DNA of 64,000 bases, from positions 62,001 through 126,000 of the forward strand of contig NZ_JAHESE010000004.1 of assembly GCF_018598175.1 (NCBI RefSeq), in the 5' to 3' direction. The position numbers were made by a program, and so were the translations under genes. The notes beneath the pieces are model-generated. The model made no database searches. It worked only from the letters and a program-made list of their open reading frames with translations, and had not been told where the DNA came from. Origin of the DNA: Dawidia cretensis (lineage in GTDB: Bacteria > Bacteroidota > Bacteroidia > Cytophagales > Cyclobacteriaceae). Of the stretch, positions 27,501 through 35,355 are shown in pieces. Each line of letters starts with the position of its first letter. The first letter of the stretch is position 1.

Positions 27501-29503
27501 GGGTCGCCCTCCCGGATGTGCGCGATGCCACCGTACAGCAGTGTGAGATATTCAATGGAACCACTCAAATCAATTTATCGCTATCCGAAAACTCCGTCAC
27601 GACGTTACCCGCAGGGCAACGGGAGATTAGCTGGTACAGGGGTCCAGGCATGATCCCTGTGAATTCAGGCACGATTCAGTCCGGCATTACGGACGGCGAA
27701 TTCTTTTTTGCGCGCGTGGAGGATACAAGGACCGGCTGTTCGGCGCAGGCAAAACTTACCGTCTTCGTGTTGCCGGCGCCGAAGGTAATGGACGGTCTTG
27801 TGACGCTTTGTGACGAAACGGCTGGAGGCGTCTCCGTTTCGGGTGTCGACCTTACAGCAGCGAAATTCAGAGACGCTGTTACGGACGAGTCGGATATAAC
27901 AATCAAATGGTATTCGTCTCTGGAGGAGGCACAACAGAATAGTAACGCGATCGATACGGAAATTGACGTCACGCGGCGAAGAGATATTTACGCACGGATA
28001 ACAAAGAATGTGTCGCCTTTCTGTTTCAGTGTGGCAAAAGTGGTGGTTGTCGTGAATCCCGTGCCGGCCGTAAGCGCGATCTTTGGTCGCGAATCTGTTT
28101 GCCAGGGACATTCAGCAACGCCGGAAGGTGAGCTGCCGTTCGAAACCTACCAGGTTACACCGATCCCGGGGGCAACGTACCACTGGGAGGTGCCGGAAGG
28201 CGTGAGCGGGTTTCGAATATTTGGCGGCGGGGAGGAGAATGATTTTTACCTGCTTCTTCAGTTTCCGAACGTACTCACGGGCACGATAAAAGTAACACCG
28301 GAATTAAACGGCTGTATGGGCTCCGCCGTAGAGAAACCAATCCGTGTCGATGCAGCGCCTGTAAAGCCTGCCATCGTCGGCGCGTCGGAAGTATATGAAG
28401 ACGCAAGAGGTATTCCGTATGCCGTGAGCCCTAACAATTACCCGTCGTCGATATATAATTGGGAGATCAGGCGGAGGTCCGATAACTCTACCGGTGGCGC
28501 ATATATTATAGAGGGACAGGCAACCGGCAATATCCTGGTGAACGTACTGACGGAAGACGTTATCCTTTCGGTGCGGGAAAATAACGCGATGTGTGCGAGT
28601 GAAACCGCCAGCATGGTCATCTCTGTGAAGGAGCTTCCACCGCCGGAGGATCTGCTCGCTTCCTTTAACGCTACCCCTATGGCATCATGTTTTCCAGCGA
28701 CCATCGTGGCGCAGAACCTGTCGACGGGAGCGGATACGTACAGTTGGACATTATACGGTGAAGGAGGTGTTGCCGCCACCTCCAATCTGATCAATCCTCA
28801 ATTTACCGTTTCAAGTCCCGGCACCTACCGGCTTCAGTTGATCGCCACGCACGCTGCAACAGGGGAGTCGGATCAGGTGCAGGTTTCAGATATCAGGGTG
28901 CTGGACGTTCCCTATGCCGCATTCACGGTAAATAACAACGTTATCTATGCTCCGGATACTGAGCTAAAGCTTTTGAACTTCTCTTCCCGGGCAGATACGT
29001 ACCAGTGGTCTTTCGGAGACGGAGAAACGTCGTCGCTCTTTGAGCCTACACACACCTATCAGCAGGAGGGCGCATACTTCCTTACGCTGCAGGCCGGAAT
29101 AGATCACGGTCAGCAGGATGTGGATGGTGATGGTAGTACGGACGGGCCGTTGATTTGTTATGATACGGCAGCGACGCAAGTGGCGGTGCGCGAGGGTGGA
29201 TATATACAAATCCCGAATGCGTTCACCCCGAATGAAAGCGGACCGACGGGTGGCCAGCCTTCCGGCGAAGGCATCAACGACGTTTTCCGGCCGATTGTAA
29301 AGGGGGTGAGAACGTATAAAATGCAGATCTTCAATCGCTGGGGAACGAAGGTATTCGAAACCGAGGACCCCGAGGTGGGCTGGGACGGTTACAACGCGGC
29401 GGGTGAGCTGATGCACGCCGGTGTCTATGTCTACAAAATTGAAATGACGTTGTCCAATGGTGAGCACGATACCCGGATGGGAGACGTTGGATTGATCCAT
29501 TAA
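24551..29503 (+). CDS. Giant T9SS cargo protein with PKD and gliding-motility C-terminal domain
   Basis: 1650 residues. Signal peptide (MLDFCKRISVLISFAVLLL...AYSQC), then many immunoglobulin-like/PKD-like strands with disulfide-type cysteines. Near the C-terminus is a classical PKD domain (about 1453-1548: TYQWSFGDGETSS, THTYQQEGAYFLTLQ). The final 100 residues are the gliding-motility-associated C-terminal domain (CHU_C/type B): IPNAFTPNE, GINDVFRPIV, MQIFNRWGTKVFE, GWDGYNAAGELMHAGVYVYK. That domain directs export through the type IX system and attachment to the surface. The next gene, 14 bp on, encodes the usual PorP/SprF partner. Adhesin or motility surface protein is the likely role; no enzymatic domain seen. 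Confidence 0.93.
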   Translation: MLDFCKRISVLISFAVLLLSGSRAYSQCIGLPAVAALGSNKVPAGLCAPVSANLIYTIQFASPVAAGQLELVYDWGDGSPSEVVTLTAGSRLYYEERTHDFPRESGCEYVVTMTIRYNGVPCSNTRQIQKISSWRTDEFNGGDIGLVSPVTNTPEHLVCEGSDLRVIFDDRSVFNCNSQFVQLPPNTIESPNVEDRWRQIIYNGPVSGNKIPNVSVNGTPLTSASGADIISNYADPRGTLHLVSPVRIDDARRSPSLEITAPGGFGAGFPKPGDAFSLTLRYWNFCNPYDDPDIPGPPADLVNGDHRPIQRTSIIRVIAPPAAPVPSSEVVCNGITPKAFSVTGVPSANTIRWYENIPGPDRPGALLGTGKTLPVTAHPAWVSNTTPGVYKVWASQQPTSGVVTCESPKTMVTRTIRERLEIGETAPAVPAEICNDSALSVVLPPAPVLPAGGATKYTWVGSDGVNLLPGSASTATFAVDVADFQGQLSVDRTIRVSESYSTTPACAVNKQYSFKVYRASVGGVVSLAEDVCEGSAVDTLLLTEAVGAIRRWEVRKDLTSFIPFTGISGDNYIVPGVLTPGTYTFRAVVGNGSCAELYSAESTVQVFALPTPVYAGSDQFHCSSLVSEPLDATVPSVGVGRWSYIASVPANLPAPQFSNVNAPNATISILRENAGAYTLRWTVTNDICQRYDDVVIDFGTTPSDALAGPDQALCGRETTLSGNTPQKGVGRWTLVSGPQNCQDNTSCSVVIENPLSPTSSIRLSNESGYGIYTVRWSISSGGNNCFLKTDDVTIRFDRPIGVAANDTDVICVDPEGLLPISLSGSVEGNVGTAYWANVNGHGNVSGSSASSGTITASYTPTLDDYTAGTPIRVKLVAVPLPASVCPSIEHAITIQIDRRPMANAGADIPFVCSADVALRADAPMYGAAGRWSANNAGVLFTDETDPYTGVTQLPAPPSRVQFTWTVTSASGRCVSKPSTVEVARVALPDVRDATVQQCEIFNGTTQINLSLSENSVTTLPAGQREISWYRGPGMIPVNSGTIQSGITDGEFFFARVEDTRTGCSAQAKLTVFVLPAPKVMDGLVTLCDETAGGVSVSGVDLTAAKFRDAVTDESDITIKWYSSLEEAQQNSNAIDTEIDVTRRRDIYARITKNVSPFCFSVAKVVVVVNPVPAVSAIFGRESVCQGHSATPEGELPFETYQVTPIPGATYHWEVPEGVSGFRIFGGGEENDFYLLLQFPNVLTGTIKVTPELNGCMGSAVEKPIRVDAAPVKPAIVGASEVYEDARGIPYAVSPNNYPSSIYNWEIRRRSDNSTGGAYIIEGQATGNILVNVLTEDVILSVRENNAMCASETASMVISVKELPPPEDLLASFNATPMASCFPATIVAQNLSTGADTYSWTLYGEGGVAATSNLINPQFTVSSPGTYRLQLIATHAATGESDQVQVSDIRVLDVPYAAFTVNNNVIYAPDTELKLLNFSSRADTYQWSFGDGETSSLFEPTHTYQQEGAYFLTLQAGIDHGQQDVDGDGSTDGPLICYDTAATQVAVREGGYIQIPNAFTPNESGPTGGQPSGEGINDVFRPIVKGVRTYKMQIFNRWGTKVFETEDPEVGWDGYNAAGELMHAGVYVYKIEMTLSNGEHDTRMGDVGLIH

Positions 29504-29517
29504 CATTTGAATGCGTA

Positions 29518-30525
29518 ATGAGAAGAATATTGTTAACGTTGATTTTCCTGCTTGCCAGGGGCAGTGCCTTTGCCCAGGATCCTCTATTCTCCCAATATTA
29601 TCAGGCTCCGCTATTTCTGAATCCAGGCTTTACCGGCCTGACCGCGAGGCAACGATTTGTCGTGAACCACCGCCTTCAATGGCCCGGCCTTCCCCAGGCA
29701 TTCTCCACCTACGCGGTGTCTTACGATGCATACCTGCCCAGAATTGCAAGCGGCATTGGGGTAATGATAAGCTCCGATAAAATGGGTTCTATGAACTGGC
29801 GATCGAATGCCGTTCATCTCCTGTATTCATACAAGGTACGCGTGAATGAAGCATTGATCTTTTCTCCCGGAATTTCCTTTGGTTATGGAAGCAACGGGCT
29901 CGATCGTTCGAAGCTAAGAATGGGTGATGTGCTGCAGTACGGTGGTGCTACGATGGATCCGACCATAAACAAATTGGCCAACTCCCACTACATGGATTTT
30001 GGCTCGGGCTTTCTATTGTATACCAAAAAAGTCTGGCTTGGCGCGGCAGTCTCTCATCTCAACAGGCCGCATTTATCGCCGCTGGGTGAAAACGACCGGC
30101 TCAATATGAGGACGACCGTCCACGCCGGTATTAAAATGGCGCTGACCAGGGCCAATGCGGCGCGGGAGCTATACCTCACCCCTTCGTTTATTTACCGCCT
30201 CCAGGGGAAAACATTCTCTCAGTTCGACGCGGGTGTCAATTTTCACACAGACCCCATTTCGCTCGGCGTCTGGTACCGCGGTAAACCGCTGACAAAAAAT
30301 ATAACGAACGCAATAGACCAAGATGCGCTTATTCTTTTCCTGGGCCTGCATTTAAGGAATCTGACAGCAGGGTATAGCTACGATTTTACCATTTCGTCGC
30401 TTGGCGCGGGTACAGGGGGCGCACATGAGTTTTCACTCGTGTATGAATTGCCGGCGAAAAAGAAGCTTAGCAAGAACAAGCTTATTCCATGTCCGGCCTT
30501 CTACAATGACACCCGATTTAGATAA
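29518..30525 (+). CDS. PorP/SprF family outer membrane protein
   Basis: 335 residues. Signal peptide ending ARGSAFAQ, then the family start DPLFSQYYQAPLFLNPGFTG, beta-barrel strands, and barrel-type ends such as GGAHEFSLVYELPAKKK. PorP/SprF proteins are T9SS-associated barrels that pair with gliding-type C-terminal cargo and help it reach the surface. It follows the giant cargo gene by 14 bp on the same strand, a conserved two-gene unit in Bacteroidota, so it probably serves that protein. Regulation appears shared; no promoter seen between them. Confidence 0.92.
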   Translation: MRRILLTLIFLLARGSAFAQDPLFSQYYQAPLFLNPGFTGLTARQRFVVNHRLQWPGLPQAFSTYAVSYDAYLPRIASGIGVMISSDKMGSMNWRSNAVHLLYSYKVRVNEALIFSPGISFGYGSNGLDRSKLRMGDVLQYGGATMDPTINKLANSHYMDFGSGFLLYTKKVWLGAAVSHLNRPHLSPLGENDRLNMRTTVHAGIKMALTRANAARELYLTPSFIYRLQGKTFSQFDAGVNFHTDPISLGVWYRGKPLTKNITNAIDQDALILFLGLHLRNLTAGYSYDFTISSLGAGTGGAHEFSLVYELPAKKKLSKNKLIPCPAFYNDTRFR

Positions 30526-30534
30526 AAAAATACC

Positions 30535-30999
30535 CTATATATTAATGTTATACGAATTCTTATTCTCAGACATCACGAAGGTGCTATGCGTGCTGCCAAT
30601 ACTTTTAACCGAGCCCAATTTGTTGAACACAAAATCCTGGTAGTGTTTCATATCTTTCGCATACACTTTCAGCAAAAAGTCGAAATCGCCCGAGATATTA
30701 TAACACTCGACAACCTCTTTCAGTCGCAGAATGTCGGAGACAAACTGGTGGCCGATGCTTTTGTCATGTTGCTTCAGCTTGATGTTACAAAAGACAATTA
30801 ACCCATAGTTAAGCTTTTCAGCGTCGATCAGGGCGATATATTTTTTGATATAGCCATTGGCCTCCAATCTTTTTACCCGCTCAAAGACCGGCGACGGCGA
30901 TAGGTTCACCTTCGCGGCCAGCTCCTTCATCGTCACATTGGAATCTGCTCCCAGGAGCTTTAATAGCTGAATGTCGGTATCGTCGAGTGTTTCTTCCAT
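30535..30999 (-). CDS. Lrp/AsnC family transcriptional regulator
   Basis: 154 residues. N-terminal winged HTH (about 8-60: LDDTDIQLLKLLGADSNVTM, ELAAKVNLSPSPVFERVKRL), C-terminal ligand-binding RAM domain (about 70-150) with the acid-rich DFDFLLKVYAKDM strand. Regulators of this type respond to amino acids. It is divergent from the methionine synthase gene metE (start 31402), so its target may be methionine or branched-chain amino acid metabolism; direct control of metE is not shown by any recognisable site. It is convergent with the PorP gene with 10 bp between stops. Confidence 0.93.
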   Translation of the reverse strand: MEETLDDTDIQLLKLLGADSNVTMKELAAKVNLSPSPVFERVKRLEANGYIKKYIALIDAEKLNYGLIVFCNIKLKQHDKSIGHQFVSDILRLKEVVECYNISGDFDFLLKVYAKDMKHYQDFVFNKLGSVKSIGSTHSTFVMSENKNSYNINI

Positions 31000-31099
31000 A
31001 GAATAATTTCCTTTTCAGGGGGTGAATGGGAGGGGGTGTAAAGAAAAATATTTTAAATAGTGCCTCAAATGTAGATTATTATGCCGAATTGATGCCTGT

Positions 31100-31132
31100 T
31101 TTGAAGTGATTAAAACCAAATTAATAGCTTTG
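31100..31132 (+). promoter_or_regulatory. Predicted Bacteroidota promoter of the riboswitch-metE transcript
   Basis: TTTG at 31100-31103 and TAGCTTTG at 31125-31132 match the -33 and -7 consensus (TTTG, TAnnTTTG) with a 21-bp spacer. Transcription would start near 31139, placing the whole riboswitch in a leader of about 260 nt. The best two-part promoter I found in the window. Confidence 0.7.
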
Positions 31133-31196
31133 TTCAGAATTTAGCACTGCTTTCAGGACTACAAAGAGATACTTGTTCTTTACTACACATCCACCG

Positions 31197-31370
31197 GAAA
31201 CGGTTTTCGATGAAGATCGAAATGAAAAGGGAACCGTGTGAGAATCACGGGCTGTCGCGCAACTGTAAGTGACATAACAAAATTTTCCGCCTGCAATGTT
31301 CACTGTCCCGACACGTCGGGATGGGAAGGACGGCGGAGAATGTCACAAGCCAGGAGACCTGCCTTTACCG
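31197..31370 (+). ncRNA. Cobalamin (adenosyl/methyl-B12) riboswitch
   Basis: Leader RNA upstream of metE. Conserved parts in order: AAAGGGAACCGTGTGAGAAT, GGGCTGTCGCGCAACTGTAA, a variable hairpin CCCGA-CACG-TCGGG near 31306-31320, GGGAAGG, and the B12 box AAGCCAGGAGACCTGCC at 31347-31363. By known behaviour, B12 binding lowers expression of the cobalamin-independent enzyme. Edges are approximate. A single terminator or RBS-masking helix was not resolved; the start codon is 39 bp after the B12 box. Confidence 0.93.
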
Positions 31371-31401
31371 GATATTTATTCATTTAACCATTTTAAGAAA
31401 A

Positions 31402-33702
31402 ATGCTAACGCAAAACCTGGGCTACCCGCGCATTGGTGGCCAACGACAACTGAAAAAAGCGAACGAACAGTATTGGGCCGGCAAGATCGATCTCAACGAA
31501 TTGACGCAGGTTGCCCGCAAGATCAAAGAAGAGAACTGGCAAACCCAATTAGCCGCCGGCATCGATCTCATTCCTTGCAACGATTTTAGCTATTACGACC
31601 AGGTACTGGACACGAGCTTGCTGCTGGGTGTCATTCCGCAGCGTTATTCGCCGCTGGTGTCGAAGGCAACCGGCAACGGTGAAATGGACTTATATTTTGC
31701 CATGGCCCGCGGATATCAAAAAGAAGGATTGGACCTCACGGCCATGGAGATGACCAAATGGCTGGATACCAACTACCACTATATTGTACCGGAATTCACC
31801 GCCGCACAGGAGTTCAAGATCCTATCGGAAAAAGTATTCAGTGAATATACCACTGCCAAAGAGCTGCTAGGCCACAAAGCCAAACCCGTATTGGTGGGGC
31901 CTGTAAGCTACCTGCTGCTGGGTAAAGAAAAAGAGCCGGGATTTGAGCGGGTTGACCTGATCAAAAAACTGGTGCCGGTATACGTTGAAATCATTAACGG
32001 CCTGCGACAGCTCGGGGCAACATGGATTCAGTTAGACGAACCGTGCCTCGCGCTGGATCTTACCAAAAAGGAAAAAGAAGCATTCGACTTTGCCTACCGC
32101 CGCATCGCCAGCCAGGTAAGTGGTGTTAAAATATTGGTGGCAACGTATTTCGAAGCGTTAGCGGACAACACGCAGCTGGCCGTAAACCTTCCGATCGACG
32201 CGCTACACATTGATTTGGTGCGCGCGCCCGAGCAACTGGAAGAAGTACTCACCTGGATTCCGGAACAACTGCAACTTTCCATCGGGGTGGTCGATGGCCG
32301 TAACGTTTGGAAGAACGACTACGAAAAATCCCTGGGCCTGATCAACAAGGCCATTCAAAAATTAGGCGCCGATAGAGTAATCGTTGCGCCTTCCTGCTCA
32401 CTCCTGCATAGCCCAATCGACCTCGACCTGGAAACTGCGCTTGATCCGGAGATCAAAAACTGGATGGCCTTTGCGAAGCAAAAGCTGAACGAAGTCAGCG
32501 CGCTGAAGCAGATCGCCGAAGGGAACAAAGATTTGCTGCAAGCAAATCAAAAAGCCATGGAGAGCCGCCGCGCGTCACAAAAAGTGCACAAGCCGGCGGT
32601 GAAGAACCGCGTCAACGCCATCACCGAAGGCGATGCAACCCGCAAGAGCGTGTTCGCGCTACGTCAGGAATTGCAACGCCGACGTTTTAACCTGCCGGCA
32701 TTTCCGACCACGACCATCGGTTCATTTCCGCAGACCGACGATATCCGCCAGCTACGCGCCAGGCTCAAGAGCGGTGAGCTTACCGTTGAGCAATACGACA
32801 AATCCATCGAGCAAGCGACCATCGACGCAATCCGCTGGCAGGAACAGCTGGGCATAGACGTGCTGGTGCACGGTGAGTTCGAGCGTAACGACATGGTAGA
32901 GTATTTCGGCGAGCAGCTTGACGGATTTCTGTTTACCAAAAACGGTTGGGTACAAAGCTATGGCAGCCGTTGCGTGAAGCCGCCGGTGATCTATGGCGAC
33001 GTAAGCCGTCCGAAAGACATGACCGTGCGCTGGAGTACATTTGCCGCGGCACAAACCGACAAGCCGATGAAGGGCATGCTGACAGGCCCTGTAACGATTC
33101 TCCAGTGGTCCTTCGTGCGTGACGACCAGCCCCGCGAGCAAACCACGAATCAGATCGCCGTGGCCATCCGCGATGAAGTGCTGGCGCTAGAGAAAGCCGG
33201 CATCGGCATCATTCAGATCGACGAGGCGGCTATTCGCGAAGGCCTGCCATTGCGGAAAGCCAAACGCGCGCAATACCTGGGTTGGGCCGTGAAAGCCTTC
33301 CGTATCACCGCAGGCGGCGTGGAGGATACGACACAAATTCATACGCACATGTGCTATAGCGAGTTCAACGACATCATCGAGCACATCGCCGCGATGGATG
33401 CCGATGTGATCACCATCGAGACCTCCCGCTCGCAGATGGAGCTGCTACAGGCGTTTGCCCATTTTAAGTACCCGAATGAGATCGGCCCCGGCGTATACGA
33501 CATTCACTCGCCGCGCGTACCGACCACGGAAGAGATGGCCTCGCTGCTGGCCAAAGCGGCGGGCTTGCTGCCGGCACAACACTTGTGGGTGAATCCCGAC
33601 TGTGGCCTGAAGACCCGTAAGTGGCCGGAAACAAAAGCTGCCCTGGAGAACATGGTAGCAGCGGCCCGGCAGGCACGGGAGACGATCCCGGTAGAAGCAT
33701 AA
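31402..33702 (+). CDS. metE: Cobalamin-independent methionine synthase MetE
   Basis: 766 residues from the ATG at 31402 (MLTQNLGYPRIGGQRQLKKA); an in-frame ATG at 31321 falls inside the riboswitch and is rejected. Transfers the methyl group from 5-methyl-tetrahydropteroyltriglutamate to homocysteine in the cytoplasm. Both barrels are complete: Zn ligands His649 and Cys651 in HTHMCYSEF, Glu673 in ITIETSRSQ, and Cys734 in NPDCGLKTRKW, the same spacing as E. coli MetE. C-terminal substrate motifs TTIGSFPQT and GPVTILQWS are intact. Controlled by the B12 riboswitch upstream, implying that a B12-dependent MetH or B12 uptake also exists in the genome. Ends at an intrinsic terminator. Confidence 0.97.
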   Translation: MLTQNLGYPRIGGQRQLKKANEQYWAGKIDLNELTQVARKIKEENWQTQLAAGIDLIPCNDFSYYDQVLDTSLLLGVIPQRYSPLVSKATGNGEMDLYFAMARGYQKEGLDLTAMEMTKWLDTNYHYIVPEFTAAQEFKILSEKVFSEYTTAKELLGHKAKPVLVGPVSYLLLGKEKEPGFERVDLIKKLVPVYVEIINGLRQLGATWIQLDEPCLALDLTKKEKEAFDFAYRRIASQVSGVKILVATYFEALADNTQLAVNLPIDALHIDLVRAPEQLEEVLTWIPEQLQLSIGVVDGRNVWKNDYEKSLGLINKAIQKLGADRVIVAPSCSLLHSPIDLDLETALDPEIKNWMAFAKQKLNEVSALKQIAEGNKDLLQANQKAMESRRASQKVHKPAVKNRVNAITEGDATRKSVFALRQELQRRRFNLPAFPTTTIGSFPQTDDIRQLRARLKSGELTVEQYDKSIEQATIDAIRWQEQLGIDVLVHGEFERNDMVEYFGEQLDGFLFTKNGWVQSYGSRCVKPPVIYGDVSRPKDMTVRWSTFAAAQTDKPMKGMLTGPVTILQWSFVRDDQPREQTTNQIAVAIRDEVLALEKAGIGIIQIDEAAIREGLPLRKAKRAQYLGWAVKAFRITAGGVEDTTQIHTHMCYSEFNDIIEHIAAMDADVITIETSRSQMELLQAFAHFKYPNEIGPGVYDIHSPRVPTTEEMASLLAKAAGLLPAQHLWVNPDCGLKTRKWPETKAALENMVAAARQARETIPVEA

Positions 33703-33715
33703 TCCAACGCATAGA

Positions 33716-33741
33716 CTGCGGGCGACAGCGCCCGCAGTTTT
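33716..33741 (+). terminator. Rho-independent terminator of metE
   Basis: Perfect 9-bp GC-rich stem (33716-33724 with 33729-33737), loop ACAG, followed by TTTT. It lies 13 bp after the metE stop codon, so the MTHFR-like gene that follows is likely transcribed separately. Confidence 0.92.
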
Positions 33742-33820
33742 CTATATATACCGGGCCGTTCCGTAGGTTAAAAATCGGATAATGAATATCATTGTATAAT
33801 TTTCAAGGCTAACAGTAGTT

Positions 33821-34780
33821 ATGTTTTTAGACAAGATCAAGTCCCGCGAATCGGGTATCCTGCTGTACGGGATTACTCCTCCAAAAGTTGGAACAGCGCC
33901 CGAGCGGATTGCACAGATCGCCCAAAAGACGATGGCCAGGCTCATGCCCCTGGACATCGATGCACTGATCGTGTACGACGTACAAGATGAATCAGCGCGC
34001 ACGTCAGTCGAGAGACCCTTTCCTTTTTTTCAGGCGCAGGATCCGTTCGAGTTTGCCAGTCAATACCTTCAGGACCTGAAAGTCCCCAAGATCATCTATC
34101 GTCCCGCCGGCAAATTTTCCAAAGACGAGCTATCGGATTGGCTGGAGGGTCTTCATAAGCATGCGTTCTATCCTGTATTCGTCGGCGTGCCCGCACCGGA
34201 TTATCCCGTAAAAACAAGCTTGCCGGAAGCCTACAGGATCTGGAGCAAGCACCAGGCAACCTCCGTCATAGGCGCCGTAACGATACCGGAAAGACACGCG
34301 GTATTGAAAGATGAAGACAAACGGATTCTCGATAAAGCAGGCTGTGGCGTATCGTACTTCATATCGCAGTGCGTCTTCAATCTGGCGTATGCCAAACAGG
34401 TAATCGAAGATCTTGAGCATACCTGCAAAACGGAACGCGCGACGTTCCCGACCATTATTTTTACGCTCACCGTCTGTGGATCGGAAAAGACGCTGGACTT
34501 TATGGAGTGGCTGGGCATTCACGTGCCGGATGATCTGAAACAAGACTTCAGAGCAGCAGAAAGTATGCTTGAAAAATCGGTACAGGTCTGTTTGGATATT
34601 GCTTCCGAGCTGACTGCGCTTTGCGCAGCCCGCGCCATTCCCTTTGGATTTAACATCGAAAGCGTCGCCATCCGAACGGATGAGATCGAAGCCTCCATCT
34701 ATATGGTGAATAAAATTGCCGAGATGCTGGAGACAAATGCTGTTCGAAAGGTTACCGTGGCACAATCATCTGTCGCGTAA
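33821..34780 (+). CDS. Divergent methylenetetrahydrofolate reductase-like protein
   Basis: 319 residues. Flavin TIM-barrel of the MTHFR family: the start ILLYGITPPK resembles the usual FEFxPPK strand, DIDALIVYDVQDESA, then FYPVFVGVPAP, GCGVSYFISQCVFNLAYAK (equivalent of the GADFIITQLFFD strand) and a C-terminal FGFNIESVAI. It is clearly not a standard MetF, since the active-site Glu region is replaced. Its position beside metE suggests folate-methionine metabolism, but a terminator and 118 bp separate the two genes. Could act on another folate or be a lyase-like relative. Cytoplasmic. Confidence 0.7.
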   Translation: MFLDKIKSRESGILLYGITPPKVGTAPERIAQIAQKTMARLMPLDIDALIVYDVQDESARTSVERPFPFFQAQDPFEFASQYLQDLKVPKIIYRPAGKFSKDELSDWLEGLHKHAFYPVFVGVPAPDYPVKTSLPEAYRIWSKHQATSVIGAVTIPERHAVLKDEDKRILDKAGCGVSYFISQCVFNLAYAKQVIEDLEHTCKTERATFPTIIFTLTVCGSEKTLDFMEWLGIHVPDDLKQDFRAAESMLEKSVQVCLDIASELTALCAARAIPFGFNIESVAIRTDEIEASIYMVNKIAEMLETNAVRKVTVAQSSVA

Positions 34781-34851
34781 AAGGCCGGCATAGTATTTTA
34801 TTGCCACTTTACTAGTATTATTTAACAGTTATCGGCAACTTATAGGATACT

Positions 34852-35322
34852 ATGTCAGACCTCCAAAAAGACCAGCCATCACAAGCCCGAAAGCATGAGT
34901 TCATAAACATCGCCGCACCGATCCTGCTGGTAGATGACGACGAAGATGATCATGCAATTTTTAAGGAAATCTGTGTCGATTTGGGTGTCGGCGATTGGAT
35001 CCACGTTTTTCATACTGGATTTGAGCTGATTGATTTTCTCAAAAACGAAAGCGTATCCCCGTTTATCATTCTTTGCGACATCAATATGCCCCGGCTCGAC
35101 GGCCTGCAACTTCGTGCCCTGATTAACCAGGATGAGCGCTTGCGCCGCAAAAGTATTCCCTTCATATTCTTTTCCACGTCCGCCTCCGAAAGCCAGGTGA
35201 AACTGGCCTACGACCTGACCGTGCAAGGCTTTTTCCTGAAAGGCAATACCTATGAGGAAACGAAAAAAAGGTTCGAGCGCATTCTGCATTACTGGAGTGA
35301 CTGTCAGCATCCCAATAGTTGA
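34852..35322 (+). CDS. Single-domain response regulator
   Basis: 156 residues. REC domain preceded by about 22 polar residues: ILLVDDDEDDH acidic pocket, phosphoacceptor Asp in LCDINMPRLDG, Ser/Thr in FFSTSASESQ, Lys in FFLKGNTYEE. No output domain. The 3' end meets the convergent PAS kinase (35356-37494), but that kinase is coupled to its own regulator at its 5' end, so this one's partner is unclear. Probably a phosphorelay or protein-protein signal component. Confidence 0.88.
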   Translation: MSDLQKDQPSQARKHEFINIAAPILLVDDDEDDHAIFKEICVDLGVGDWIHVFHTGFELIDFLKNESVSPFIILCDINMPRLDGLQLRALINQDERLRRKSIPFIFFSTSASESQVKLAYDLTVQGFFLKGNTYEETKKRFERILHYWSDCQHPNS

Positions 35323-35355
35323 ACATGCAAAAGCCACTGTCGCTGAGAGCTTCCC

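Noticed and set aside
26816-27568. 250-codon minus-strand frame within the giant T9SS protein
   Set aside because: Shadow frame; the plus strand carries a continuous Ig/PKD protein.
31321-31401. Upstream in-frame ATG for MetE
   Set aside because: It lies within the riboswitch; the residues before 31402 do not match MetE starts.
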